NCBI RefSeq assembly: GCF_001540865.1
Contig: NC_033642.1
Coordinates: forward strand, 3,491,365-3,555,364
DNA from: Ananas comosus
Taxonomy: Eukaryota > Streptophyta > Magnoliopsida > Poales > Bromeliaceae
Direction: 5' to 3'
Length of the DNA: 64,000 nucleotides
Shown: positions 10,598 through 20,126 of the stretch, in pieces
Layout: every line of letters starts with the position of its first letter
Position numbering within the stretch: position 1 is the stretch's first letter
The notes under the pieces: generated by a model
Told to the model about the DNA's origin: nothing
Database searches by the model: none
The model's input: the letters and a program-made list of their open reading frames with translations, nothing else
Translations under genes and position numbers: made by a program

Positions 10598-11459
10598 CCC
10601 TGGACAGTAACTAATTCTTCTCTTGCCTTGTACAAGCTACTAGTGATTTAAATCCGTTGCCTCGTGCTGAACCAACTTGCTAAGCTATACAATGTGGGAT
10701 CTACCTGCTTGAGAATTTGTTCGCAGGCAGGAACCAGGTGGGAGCTTCACAATTGAGCAGAAATTAGCTCTGCTGGATCTGTGCAAAACTCAGAATCAGT
10801 GTGATTCCGCTGCGGCCCCTTTTGTCGAGATCNATCGTTGCTTTCATACTTATGCTAATTATGCTAAGTAGAGATATCATGTCGTAGTAAGTTACATTTT
10901 TGCTTACCTTTTTACTTTTATAGTCACTGACATCTTTTGTAGTTTTGGGCCTTATGGTGCATTCACTGAAGTCAGTAATTGCCCACTGGGAACTATTTTT
11001 AATAGTTCTCATGCTCCCGTTTTATGGTTTACTTTTCAGAGCCTTCGGCACCGGCGGAGGCACGGGATCGCGGCAAGGGGATCGCTTAGCTAGCTAGCGA
11101 GGAGCGGTACCTTGCCTAGGTGGTTTACTCTTCCTTTTGTAGTTGAGAGAGTGAGAGATTTTTTTTGTACCCATGTATAGAGACCACCTGTGTATCTACT
11201 TTTAGTACTTGTCATGGGATTCCCATTGTATTTACTTTATGTTTTACTTAGTGGATTTATAGTTTCATCCTTATTTCTTGTTGTAGCTGTTAGACATTCT
11301 TTATACTCTGATACTCCTAGATGTCTTTTATCATTGCTTTTATTATTGTTGTTGTTAGACGCCTTATGCGTTTTAGACGCATGGCGGGTCTGGGCACGTG
11401 CCGGGCGGGCTTCCGCTGGGTCCCGGGGCGTGACACCTTGTAAGGGAAGCGGGGGGTTT

Positions 11460-11660
11460 TTGCACGAAAGGCGGTGAATGGTTCACCGCCTTTACAATAG
11501 AATTACGAAGACGGTGAATCGTTCACCGTCTTTGGGAGAAAAATCCCACGTGGCATCCACATGGCGAAAGGAGGGTTAGTTTTACAAATATTTTTTTGGG
11601 AGAGTTATTTTGTCAAATACGAAATTCTAAAGGGTAATTTTATAAAAAAGACCTATCCAT
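11460..11660 (-). repeat. Terminal region of MULE C with GGTGAA/TTCACC palindromes
   Basis: Two clear palindromes: AAGGCGGTGAATGG and its mate (11465-11490), and GAAGACGGTGAATCG and its mate (11507-11533). They are followed by CCACGTGGCATCCACATGG and T-rich sequence resembling the outer part of the MULE A/B termini (a CACGTGGC-type block, then a region ending in a run of T and A). This was contiguous with 6376-6703 before the gypsy LTR inserted. The exact outer border and 9-bp target duplication were not found. Confidence 0.6.
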
Positions 11661-13160
11661 TTGCTCGCTCGCCTTAAAAAGCGAAAAAATGCCTTGCTCA
11701 AAAAATTGCTCTTCCTAAAGAAGAAAACAAAAATCCCCTCGCTCAAAAAAAAATTTCTCTACGCTCCGCTTATTAGTCTACTGACCACTCACCCCTGCCT
11801 CCACCCCCATTCCCCCCACCCCCCACCAGCGCCCCCTTCCCGGCAGCGTGCCGCTTGCCATCAGAAGTTCGGAACCCCCGGCCGCGCGCCGCTCGCCGCT
11901 CGCCATCGGAAGTTCGGAACCCTCNGATGATGAAATTGCTCTGAGGTCGGATGGCGGTGAGGATGATGGGTGCTTCCGGCAGCGACGCCCGAGGAAAAGA
12001 AAGGTAAGTGGTAGAGAGGGTGATAGGGAAAATAGAGATTAGGGATAGAGAAGAGATAAGATAAAAGGAGAATTGGGGAGAGAATTAGCAAAGAAGGAGA
12101 AGTAGTAGAGAAGAATTTTGGGGGAGAAATAGACTAATTCATTTTCATTCATACCTCTGTTGCAATTACATTCTTGTATATATACTTGCTACACTTAGTA
12201 TTGAAATCAAAGTAAACTATCCTATGAGGGCTAAACTGCAAAATAGGCAAACAAGTGGGAGCGAGGCTTGCTGGGCTGATTTTAAGCCAGTTGATGGGCC
12301 GAGTGGGCTTGACCGGTCCAACTGTCTGGCAAACGGGTAAACGGTTCTCGGGTTCGCCTTCTCCGCACTACCCACTGCCCGGTGGGTCTTGGATTCGCGT
12401 TTAGCCTCCGCTCCGGAGATCTGTCTATCCGACCCGCAAGGCTTCCATCTTCCCCAATCTTAGATCCTGTCGGACCTCTTTCTCCCTTCGCGTTTCTCCC
12501 ATCTCCCCCACCGCCACCGTCTACTCGCAGATCGCCCTCGCCGCCGATCGCACCATCGCCGCGGGGCTCAAGCAGGCCTGCGGCGGGTTCCATAGCGCGG
12601 CCCACGCCTGCTTTTCTGAGGGAGACCGTCGCCGGGGAGGCTGTCGCGGCCGCAACGCCGCCCTTCCTCGTCGCCCGCTTGAGTTCCGCCTGAACGCCCT
12701 TGCCTCCGGTTCACCCCACTGAGATCGCTCCTTCACCATTCTGCTGCTGCCATTTTTATTCTCCTATTTTACTAGTAAAGTTGCTATTTTTACTACCTTC
12801 TCTGCTACTACTCTACCATTTATTCTTCAGGGTCATTACACCTCCCCGCCTCGGGCCGCGCGCCGCTCGCCATCGGAACCCCTACCTTTTCCCTCCTCCC
12901 TCCTTGTCTTCTCCTCCCGCAGTCGCTGCCGCCGCCTCCGCCGTAGCCGCTGCCGCTGCCGCTGCCGCTATCACTTTCTATGCCAACGCTTCTCCTCCTT
13001 CCCTCCTCAACTCCTCTCGCTTTCCCGTAGCCGACGTTCTCCTCTCAAGAAAGGTGCTGTCTCAACATACCTTCTCCTCTCGTCTTCTTCTTCCATCAAC
13101 CTTATCAAGGATTTTAGTTGCCTTCTCATCAAGAAAAGCTTCCTCTACTTAATTTTTTTC
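11661..13160. other. GC-rich, gene-like but unassigned region
   Basis: No protein family recognised. The region is Pro/Ser/Ala-rich in all frames. A segment near 11878-11912 (GCCGCGCGCCGCTCGCC) recurs at 12855-12885. A sound splice donor (AAAGGTAAGT) lies at 12000-12009, and an N sits at 11925. It could be a decayed first exon and promoter of a host gene, or the leader of a transposon. ORFs of about 100-150 codons on both strands are explained by base composition. Confidence 0.35.
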
Positions 13161-14500
13161 GCACATTGTATGATTAGTTTGAATCATAATAGGCATTAGG
13201 CAGCAAATTATATTTGATTTGTTTGTGATTTCATCCCTACTCTGTAGTCTCTACCAAAGACAGATAATCATATTTGATCTTTTCTTCTTCTATAAGAATC
13301 TATTTTTCTTCTTTCCTTTCCAAACCATGTTTCATGAAAAATAATCCTTTTTCTTCACACACATATCAACAAACAAAATTTTCTTTAGAGTTTACTACCA
13401 TTAAGTTAAATCTGCTTTTTTAAGCTTTTCTTATGATTTTTCTTTTGGGTCCAGTATAGGTTCGTTGGATGTTTAGTCAATATTTAACTTGCGTCTTTAT
13501 GAGGAATTGATGATACTTTAGCTCAATCCTTCAGGCTTCAATGCAGCATTTCTATCCAAAAATTATAAGAAGTCCTTCGAAAATTTTATTTACAAAATTA
13601 GACCTAAGCAGTGAATTCGTTCAACCGCTTTCTAAACGTGGCCAATCTTTCACCGCTTGATTCAAAACATTAAAATTGTGTGCAGTGCTTATAGAGGCGG
13701 TAAATCGTTTACCGCTTTTAAAAGCGGTATACATAATTCCGAGTTCAGACGGAGGAAATATATAAATTATGCAAATGATTCACCGCTCTCTAAAAGTGGT
13801 AAACCATTTACCTCTTTAGCCTAATTTTAGAAATAAAGATTTCATATGCCCACATTTACAATTAAAATTTTTTATTGGCCTACTTACTCAAAAACTCTTT
13901 CTAAGTATCTTAACCCACCATTTACCTTTTTAGATATTTTCATGTAATTTTTCGTAATCATGATTTAGATGCATCGTGCTTTTTGTTTGGAATGAAATAT
14001 TTCGTCTATTCAAAATCCATGCTCAAATGGGTAAATTTGGAATGAAATATACTGATCTGTACTTTTATATCATTCTCTATCATTTTCATTTTTAGGATAT
14101 GTACCTTCATATCAACAAGATCTTGCCAATTTGGAGAAATATTTAGATTAATTTGGAGAGTTTAAACTACTGATTTTCTATTGGTATTTTCGTTTTGTTT
14201 GACTATCCAAATTTTGTTAGCTTATGATAGCTTTTTTCCGGCCATTATTCACTAATTACTTGTTCTGCTATGTTTCTTTAGTTTTCCCGTGTTAATCTTT
14301 TATTATATTTTAGTTATTTTATGATTATTAATTCACTATTTATCTGCTATTTGTTCTCTTTGTAATTTATGAGCCATGATTGATGAGGTAAAAGTTTGGG
14401 ATGGGCTTGATGTGAATTGAGAAAAAGAAAAAGAAAAAGATGAGGAGGAACAAATCAAAATTGAAGAAAAATTTTGTCCAATTCCATATCATCTAGTGTA
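13160..14500. other. AT-rich non-coding DNA
   Basis: Nothing coding is supported. Near 13502-13552 the text TGATACTTTAGCTCAAT and a following AATGCAGCA resemble 17697-17733 just before the PPR gene, suggesting an old duplication of the sequence upstream of that gene. Confidence 0.4.
13610..13830. repeat. Degenerate GGTRAAT/TTTACCG palindromes
   Basis: Decayed relatives of the MULE palindromes: GAGGCGGTAAATCGTTTACC (13694-13713) and AAGTGGTAAACCATTTACC (13793-13811), plus single arms near 13611 and 13650. They suggest another old copy of the same type of element. No borders found. Confidence 0.6.
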
Positions 14501-14648
14501 CACCACATGTGGGAATGAGATTAAATTGTCCAGTCCTACGCCAATCCTAGTTTGCACCAAACACAAGATTGGGATTGAGTAAATCTTGTCCTATGCCAAT
14601 CCAGTCCAATCCAATCTGGTACTTATAATCCAATCCAATCCAATCATA
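14500..14648. repeat. CCAATCCAAT-type MITE fragment
   Basis: Short repeats of CCAATCCAATC follow GCACCAAACACAAGATTGGG. A related sequence (GACGCAAGATCGGGAT, CAGTCCGATCCAATCT) lies within the first codons of the PPR ORF at about 17885-17950. Probably a decayed miniature element present at both places. Confidence 0.5.
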
Positions 14649-15062
14649 GGGCCTATTTGGCCTAGATTCTGGAAAAGTGATTTTTGTAGAATTGATTTTG
14701 GTTTGGAAAAGTGATTTCTATTAAAAGTTGAAGAGCGTTTGGCTGAGTCTGATAGAAAAGTGATTTGCTGAAGTGATTTTAGAAAGCTGTTTGGCAAATT
14801 CTTTTGCTGAAGTGATTTTGTAATGCTGTTTAACATTAGTTTATTAATTTATTTTGTAATGAAGTGATTTTCTAGGTTTAAACATCAAAGAAGGTTACAT
14901 ACAAAATATTATATTAATTTATTAATGTATATTAATAATTAAAATATTTTAAAATTATACTTTTTCTATATATAAAATATATGTTTAATACAAATTCAAT
15001 TTTAAGTTCTGTTGGAATATAAATAAAAATTTTAATCGACCCAAATCCGTTATTTTAATTTT

Positions 15063-15479
15063 GGGTTAATTTCATATAGGTCCTTGCAAACATAGTTAAT
15101 TGTAAATATATCTCTACAAAGTTTAACTTTCATATGTTGTCTCTGCAAAAGTCCTGATGTTTTCAAATATGTCCCTGCCGTTAGGATTCGTTAGAAAAAA
15201 TTAGTTAATCATAGGTAAAATACTTAACCCTAGTTAGTTAATGAGATGAATTGACCTTTTTACCCCTCTTTAATTAATAGTTGGGACTTTTGGAGGGACA
15301 TATTGTGATGGCAAAATGGTTGTTTCACTTAAAAAATAAATAGTGTTTTAACGGTAACAAACCAGAGAGACATATTTGAAAATATTAAGACTTTTGTAGA
15401 GACAACATATAAAAGTTGAACTTTGTAGGGATATATTTATAAGTCACTATGTTTGCAGGGAGCTGTATGAAATTAATCC
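15063..15479. mobile_element. Mutator-type MITE, 417 bp, TSD TTTAATTTT
   Basis: Long terminal inverted repeats of about 115 bp (GGGTTAATTTCATATAGG against GGATTAATTTCATACAGC on the other strand, continuing with about 85% identity). The element is flanked by an exact 9-bp duplication TTTAATTTT at 15054-15062 and 15480-15488. The 9-bp size is typical of Mutator-like elements. No coding capacity. Confidence 0.88.
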
Positions 15480-15549
15480 TTTAATTTTTTTATAATCACA
15501 TTCCCATTTATCGTGCCGGCAGCACTTGAAACCCTTCTCGCGGCGGGAG

Positions 15550-15830
15550 CTGCAGGGCCCCTGCCCCTGCCCTCTAAAGGTCAGCAAGGATTCCTTCAAG
15601 ATCGCCAAAAAGCCCGCTTTCTTCCCCCACCCCCAACCCCAAGCCCAACAACCGCAACAACAACATCAAGAACCTCTCATCTAAAACCAAAACCAAAACC
15701 AAAACCATCAAGCATTGCTCATCTGTGATCATCCATGCGGTGTCGCCCAAGGTCATCCACACCGCCCCCTTCGATTTCATGTCCCTCGTCTAGTGCCACA
15801 CCGGGCAACTCCGACACTTCTTCTTCTACT
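15550..15830 (+). pseudogene. Captured VQ-motif protein gene fragment
   Basis: One frame reads LKVSKDSFKIAKKP followed by a Pro/Gln-rich stretch and a stop. Another frame then gives VIIHAVSPKVIHTAPFDFMS followed by LV-stop-CHTG. The family motif is FxxxVQxxTG, so the invariant Gln codon has become a stop (TAG at about 15793). VQ proteins are small plant WRKY-partner proteins; the K-x-S-x-x-I-x-K-P plus SPKVIHT context fits one VQ subgroup. The first frame breaks before the VQ block, so the fragment is dead. It lies within a hAT-like element between the 417-bp MITE and an inner element, which suggests gene-fragment capture. Confidence 0.7.
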
Positions 15831-16377
15831 GCAATAGCTCTATTGATAGTAGAAACAGCCATGACCCTCCTCCTCTTGCCTGCCACCGTAGTCGCAGTGT
15901 CTTTGTGGCCACATCATCATCACCATCATTGGCAGCAATTGTTGCAGGTGCAACAGCAGCTGCAAGACGGCTGTGCAGACGTCGAATTGCTGATTGGGCG
16001 GGCGGCTATGGTGGCGGTAGCTGCGGCGGCGACGGATCCTGTCGGCACGGATTGGCCGGATCCACCGAGCCATAGAGGAAGAGAGAGATAGAGAGAGAGA
16101 AATCTGTTAAAGAAATGGAGGAGGGAGAGAGATGGAGGAGTTAGAGAAGAGAGGAAGGTGATTTTTTTTTTTTTGGTTGGAGAGGAGTTGGGAAGAGGGT
16201 AGTTGAAAATATTAATTGAATATAGAAGGATAGAGTAGAATTATGTTATTTGCTTAGGGGTAGTTTGGGTATTTTGATAAAAATTTTAAGTAGGAAAATT
16301 GATTTTGTGGGAATCAGTTTTGGAGAAGCAGTTTTTTTCCGATTCTAATTCTGAGGCTTGAAAAATCGGTTTTCTAA

Positions 16378-17556
16378 GGGACTGTTTGGCCTAGCTTCTG
16401 AAAAAGTGATTTTTGAAAAAGTGATTTTGGTTTGGAGAAGTGATTTTAATTAAAAGCTGTGGAGCGTTTGGCAGAGTTTAGATAAAAGTGACTTTTTGGA
16501 AGTGATTTTGAAAAGTTGTTTGGCAAATTTTTTTTGATGTTTGCATAAATTAAAATTTTTAGTAAATTTTATTTTAAAATAATTTAAAATCTAAATTTAA
16601 ATTTGAATTAAAATTAAAATTTTTAAATTTCAAAATTGTACAAAATTTAAAATTTGATATTTTAATTTAAAAAATAAATAAATTAAATATCTTAAAAATT
16701 TTTTTAAAAATTAAACTAATTGGAATTAACATATAAAAATATAAATAGTAAATTTAAAATAATATATAATTATGAATTGTAAATATAAAATTTAATGATA
16801 TAAAATTAATTAAATGAAATTCAAAACTTTTAAATTTTTAGAATAGAAATTAAAATTAAAATCGAAATTTAAATTTGAAATTTAAAATTTAATCTTAAAT
16901 AAATGTAAATAATGAAATATATGAATATTAAAATATAAAAATTAATATTAACAAAATATTGTAATTTTAAATTCAAAATTTAAATTTTAAAAATTTAAAA
17001 TAATTAGTGAATTAAAAATTTAAAATAATTAGTGAAATTAAAATTTAATATTTAAATTGAATATTTGAAACATTTAATATTAAAATTTACAAATTCAAAT
17101 ATATAATTTGAAATAAAATTATAATTTAAACATTAAAAATTTTATAAATTTTAAAATCTAAATCAATTTAAATTTATTTAAAATCTAAAATTTGAGATTT
17201 GAAATTTAAAATTAAAATTTAAAATTTAAAGTTTGAAATCTATTTTTCAAAATTTAAAACTTAAAAGTTAAAGTTTAAAAATTCAAAAATGAATCTGAAA
17301 ATTAAAATTTAAAATTAAATTTAAATTTAAATATTGAAATTAAAATAAAAATAAAAATTGAAAGTTTAAATCCAAAATCAGAATCAGATTTCAAGAAGCA
17401 GCTTTTTTCTGCTTCTAATTCTGGGGCCTTCAAAATCAATTTTCTGATTTTAAGAAGCAGAATTAGATTTTAAAAATGAGTTGCCTAACGCTCTATTGAG
17501 CCGAAAATCACTTTTCAGTCCAAAAGCGCTTTTTAAAAGCTAGGCCAAACACCCCC
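16378..17556. mobile_element. hAT-like non-autonomous element (inner), very AT-rich
   Basis: The left end, GGGACTGTTTGGCCTAGC, and the right end on the other strand, GGGGGTGTTTGGCCTAGC, are inverted repeats with AAAAGTGATTTT-type continuation. The interior 16560-17390 is almost entirely short words such as AAATTTAAAATT, of extreme AT content, with no coding potential. A poor 8-bp target duplication is possible (TTTTCTAA against AATTCTAA if the right border is one base further). Nested in the outer element of the same end type. Confidence 0.6.
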
Positions 17557-17822
17557 TAATTCTAAAAAGCAGAATCAGATTTTCCAACTCTTGTTGCCAC
17601 ACGCTCTACTGAGCCCAAAATCACTTTTGGGCTTAAAATCACTTTTAGGAAGCTGGGCCAAACACCTCCATAGATACCAAACATGCCCTATGAGATATTG
17701 ATACTTTGGCTCAATGCCTTAATGCAGCACATGATCTGGTTTGGTTTGTTTCCTTACATTTTAGACTACAAATGTGATAGTTAAGTGCCCTTGATTTTAA
17801 ATTTTGATTAAAACTTATTTTT

Positions 17823-20126
17823 TTGTATAGGATCGAACATATGATTTGGACTAGCAGTTCAATTACAAACTTAGTACTGTGCATCACCAGACGCAAGATC
17901 GGGATACCTCTTGCCAGCTCATATCTCAATGCAGTCCGATCCAATCTCGACCTCTTGTCCTATTTAATCCTATCCCGGGCCCCAAACACGCTCGTGTTGT
18001 TTCCTCTCAAGTTTCATTTGTACTCAACAACGGTTATTGCTCCTCTTCATAATTCTCTAGAAACTGGTCAGCATATGTTGAACTCACGCAAATATGAATC
18101 TGTTGTTCTCTCTCTCAAGAACAGGCTTCAGTCAGGTAGGTTGATTGATGTTTTGAATTCAACCTCTGATTTGAACTCTTCACTTAGAATCTTCAAATGG
18201 GCTTTGCTCCAAAAAGGATTTCACCATAGTGCTGAGACTTACTCCCTTATCATCTTGAGGCTCGGTTTAATGGGAGACCACCAAAATATGGAGGCGCTTC
18301 TTAGGGAGATGGTCCAAATGCGGCCCCCAAATTTAGAACCAATGCTTGATCAGTTGATTCTTTCCTTTTCCCAGAATCATAAATTCACTGAAGCTTTAGA
18401 GGTCTTTCAACATGCGAGTTCTTTGAAGCTTAGATTATCGCTCTTAGCATGCAATGCTTTATTGCGTGGTTTTGTCTTGGAAGGGAGAAGTTTTCCGTCA
18501 TTTATGCTTGTATATAAGGAGATGGTGAAAGTGGGAATTATTCCTGATGTTGAATCGTTGAATCTTTTAATAAAAGTTCTTTGTGGCATTGGACGATTTG
18601 ACTTGGCACTAGACCAGCTTCATAGGATGAATAAGAAATGTTGTACTCCAAACAGCGAGACCTTTGAAATTCTCATAGCAGCTCTTTGCTCTAATGACAA
18701 GGTGGATGAATCAGTCAAAATTTTGAATGAGATGTTAGAGAGAGGCTGTACTCTCGATCGTCAGTTTTATATTAGAGTTATACCTATATTTTGTTGGTCA
18801 AATAAGTTTGACGAAGCAACTAAATTGTTTCGGATGATGAAAGATACTGGTTTGCAAATAGAGATGGGTTTATATAGCATGATGATTCAGTGTCTATGTG
18901 AAAATCTAATGTTAAATGATGCTGTTGGGATTTTCGAAGAATTGTCAGCAGTTGGCTTTGTTGCTACGTCTTCTATCTATGTTGATATCGTGAATGGCTA
19001 TTGTAAATTGGGAAAATTTTCCGAAGCTATGAGCTTTCTGGATGAAAACAATGTTTGGGAAATTGAGCCATACAATGCATTGCTCAGAGGCTTATGTGAC
19101 GTGGGTAGATTTCATGGGGCTGTTCTTTGCATCAAAAAGATGTTTACAAGGGGCCTTACTAATATTTTTTCTTGGAATTTTCTTATACGAGGATTTTGCA
19201 ATGAGGGAAATGTTAAAAGTGCATTTGAAGTTATTGCTAGAATGATTGTTTCTTCCTTCATGCCTGAGGAAAGAACTTACTCAGCTGTTATAACTGCTTA
19301 CTGTAAGATGGGCTTATTAGAGAAAGCTTTAGATATTTTCAAACAGGCCAAAGCCAAGAACATGTGTATGGATTCAGAAACTTCCTCAGAACTTATTGAA
19401 GGTTTGTGTGGTGTGAAGAGGATTGAAGAAGCTACTGAGATGTTTTACTATCTTACTGGTAAAGGCTGTAGTCTATCTCCGTGGGCTCTCAGTATGTTAA
19501 TTCAGGAGACTTGTCTTGTTGGAAAAGTGTGTGAAGCCGTAAAATTGCATTCTAAAGCGACTTCAAATGGTATATTTTGCACGCCTATGGCATATGCTAC
19601 GATCATGGTTGGACTGTTGAATTTGAAGAAAGAAAAGGATTTACTACCACTCCTGGCGCAGATGTTTACAAAGGGCTGTATACTGGATGGACCGACCTAT
19701 GCTACTATTGTATGTAGTTTCTGCACAAAGAGCACAATTCGGGAAGGTGCTGTTCTGTTTAATAAAATGATACATGATGGCTTTTTCCCCGACTCTAAAA
19801 TGCTTGAGATGGTAGTCTTCAATACAACAGCATCTTCTTTGTTGAATAAGGTCGTGCATAGCTTAATTAAAGTAATAAATCAAGCTGGATTGCTTAATCC
19901 TAGAATATGTAACACAATCATCTATGGCCTCGTGAAAGAAGGCTATAAGCATGAGGCTTCTAAGTTTTTGGACCAGATGCTTGAAAATGGTTGGGTGCCT
20001 GATCCACAAACACATGGTTTATTGGTGGGGAATGTCAACCTGGAAGAGTCTGACGAAACCGGTGAATCCCACGAAAATTATTTTGATGATAGAGTTAGCA
20101 ACATATTGGCTGAGGGTTTGAATTGA
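17823..20126 (+). CDS. P-class pentatricopeptide repeat (PPR) protein
   Basis: A 767-codon ORF with about 17 tandem 35-residue PPR motifs from about residue 140 to 745, for example ESLNLLIKVLCGIGRFDLAL and RTYSAVITAYCKMGLLEKAL. Motifs are uniformly 35 residues and no E, E+ or DYW domain follows, so this is the P class. Such proteins bind organellar RNA one base per repeat and act in stabilisation, splicing or translation in mitochondria or plastids; the target here is not known. The start is uncertain. The first ATG at 17823 overlaps a good 3' splice site (TTTTTTTGTATAG), so coding may begin in an upstream exon. The ATG at 18075 is another candidate. Codons from about 17870 to 17990 resemble a MITE seen at 14500-14648, so the N-terminus may be TE-derived. 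No frameshift or stop inside; likely functional. Confidence 0.9.
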   Translation: MYRIEHMIWTSSSITNLVLCITRRKIGIPLASSYLNAVRSNLDLLSYLILSRAPNTLVLFPLKFHLYSTTVIAPLHNSLETGQHMLNSRKYESVVLSLKNRLQSGRLIDVLNSTSDLNSSLRIFKWALLQKGFHHSAETYSLIILRLGLMGDHQNMEALLREMVQMRPPNLEPMLDQLILSFSQNHKFTEALEVFQHASSLKLRLSLLACNALLRGFVLEGRSFPSFMLVYKEMVKVGIIPDVESLNLLIKVLCGIGRFDLALDQLHRMNKKCCTPNSETFEILIAALCSNDKVDESVKILNEMLERGCTLDRQFYIRVIPIFCWSNKFDEATKLFRMMKDTGLQIEMGLYSMMIQCLCENLMLNDAVGIFEELSAVGFVATSSIYVDIVNGYCKLGKFSEAMSFLDENNVWEIEPYNALLRGLCDVGRFHGAVLCIKKMFTRGLTNIFSWNFLIRGFCNEGNVKSAFEVIARMIVSSFMPEERTYSAVITAYCKMGLLEKALDIFKQAKAKNMCMDSETSSELIEGLCGVKRIEEATEMFYYLTGKGCSLSPWALSMLIQETCLVGKVCEAVKLHSKATSNGIFCTPMAYATIMVGLLNLKKEKDLLPLLAQMFTKGCILDGPTYATIVCSFCTKSTIREGAVLFNKMIHDGFFPDSKMLEMVVFNTTASSLLNKVVHSLIKVINQAGLLNPRICNTIIYGLVKEGYKHEASKFLDQMLENGWVPDPQTHGLLVGNVNLEESDETGESHENYFDDRVSNILAEGLN

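Larger units (their letters stand above)
6704..11435 (+). mobile_element. Ty3/gypsy solo LTR with internal insertion; TSD CCTTG
   Basis: The element starts TGTAACACACTGG and ends CCCGGGGCGTGACA. It is flanked by an exact 5-bp target duplication, CCTTG at 6699-6703 and 11436-11440, which proves the borders. About 2.35 kb is LTR (6704-8453 and 10834-11435), the same size as the solo LTRs at 24594-26820 (2227 bp) and 59664-61920 (2257 bp). The segment between the Ns at 8454 and 10833 is foreign and carries the 646-codon ORF. The LTR contains CCGG-centred repeats (6850-7065) and a TATA-like TTATAT at 7144. It is inserted in MULE C, splitting the palindromic end. Confidence 0.9.
14649..17669. mobile_element. 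hAT-like non-autonomous element (outer), carrying host gene fragment
   Basis: The ends are inverted repeats. The left begins GGGCCTATTTGGCCTAG with AAAAGTGATTTT; the right, on the other strand, begins GGAGGTGTTTGGCCCAG with AAAAGTGATTTT. This TTTGGCC...AAAGTGATTTT end is a common plant MITE/hAT type. Inside are a 417-bp MITE (15063-15479), a VQ-gene fragment (about 15550-15830), and a second element of the same end type (16378-17556). No transposase. No clean 8-bp target duplication: CAATCATA against ATAGATAC. Confidence 0.6.

Noticed and set aside
12282..13152. Proline/serine-rich ORFs on both strands as host genes
   Set aside because: Open in several frames because of GC-rich composition; no motif and no splice support except one donor.
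15735..16091. His-rich ORF (run of six His)
   Set aside because: The frame is shifted relative to the VQ reading frame; the His run comes from a CATCAT microsatellite.
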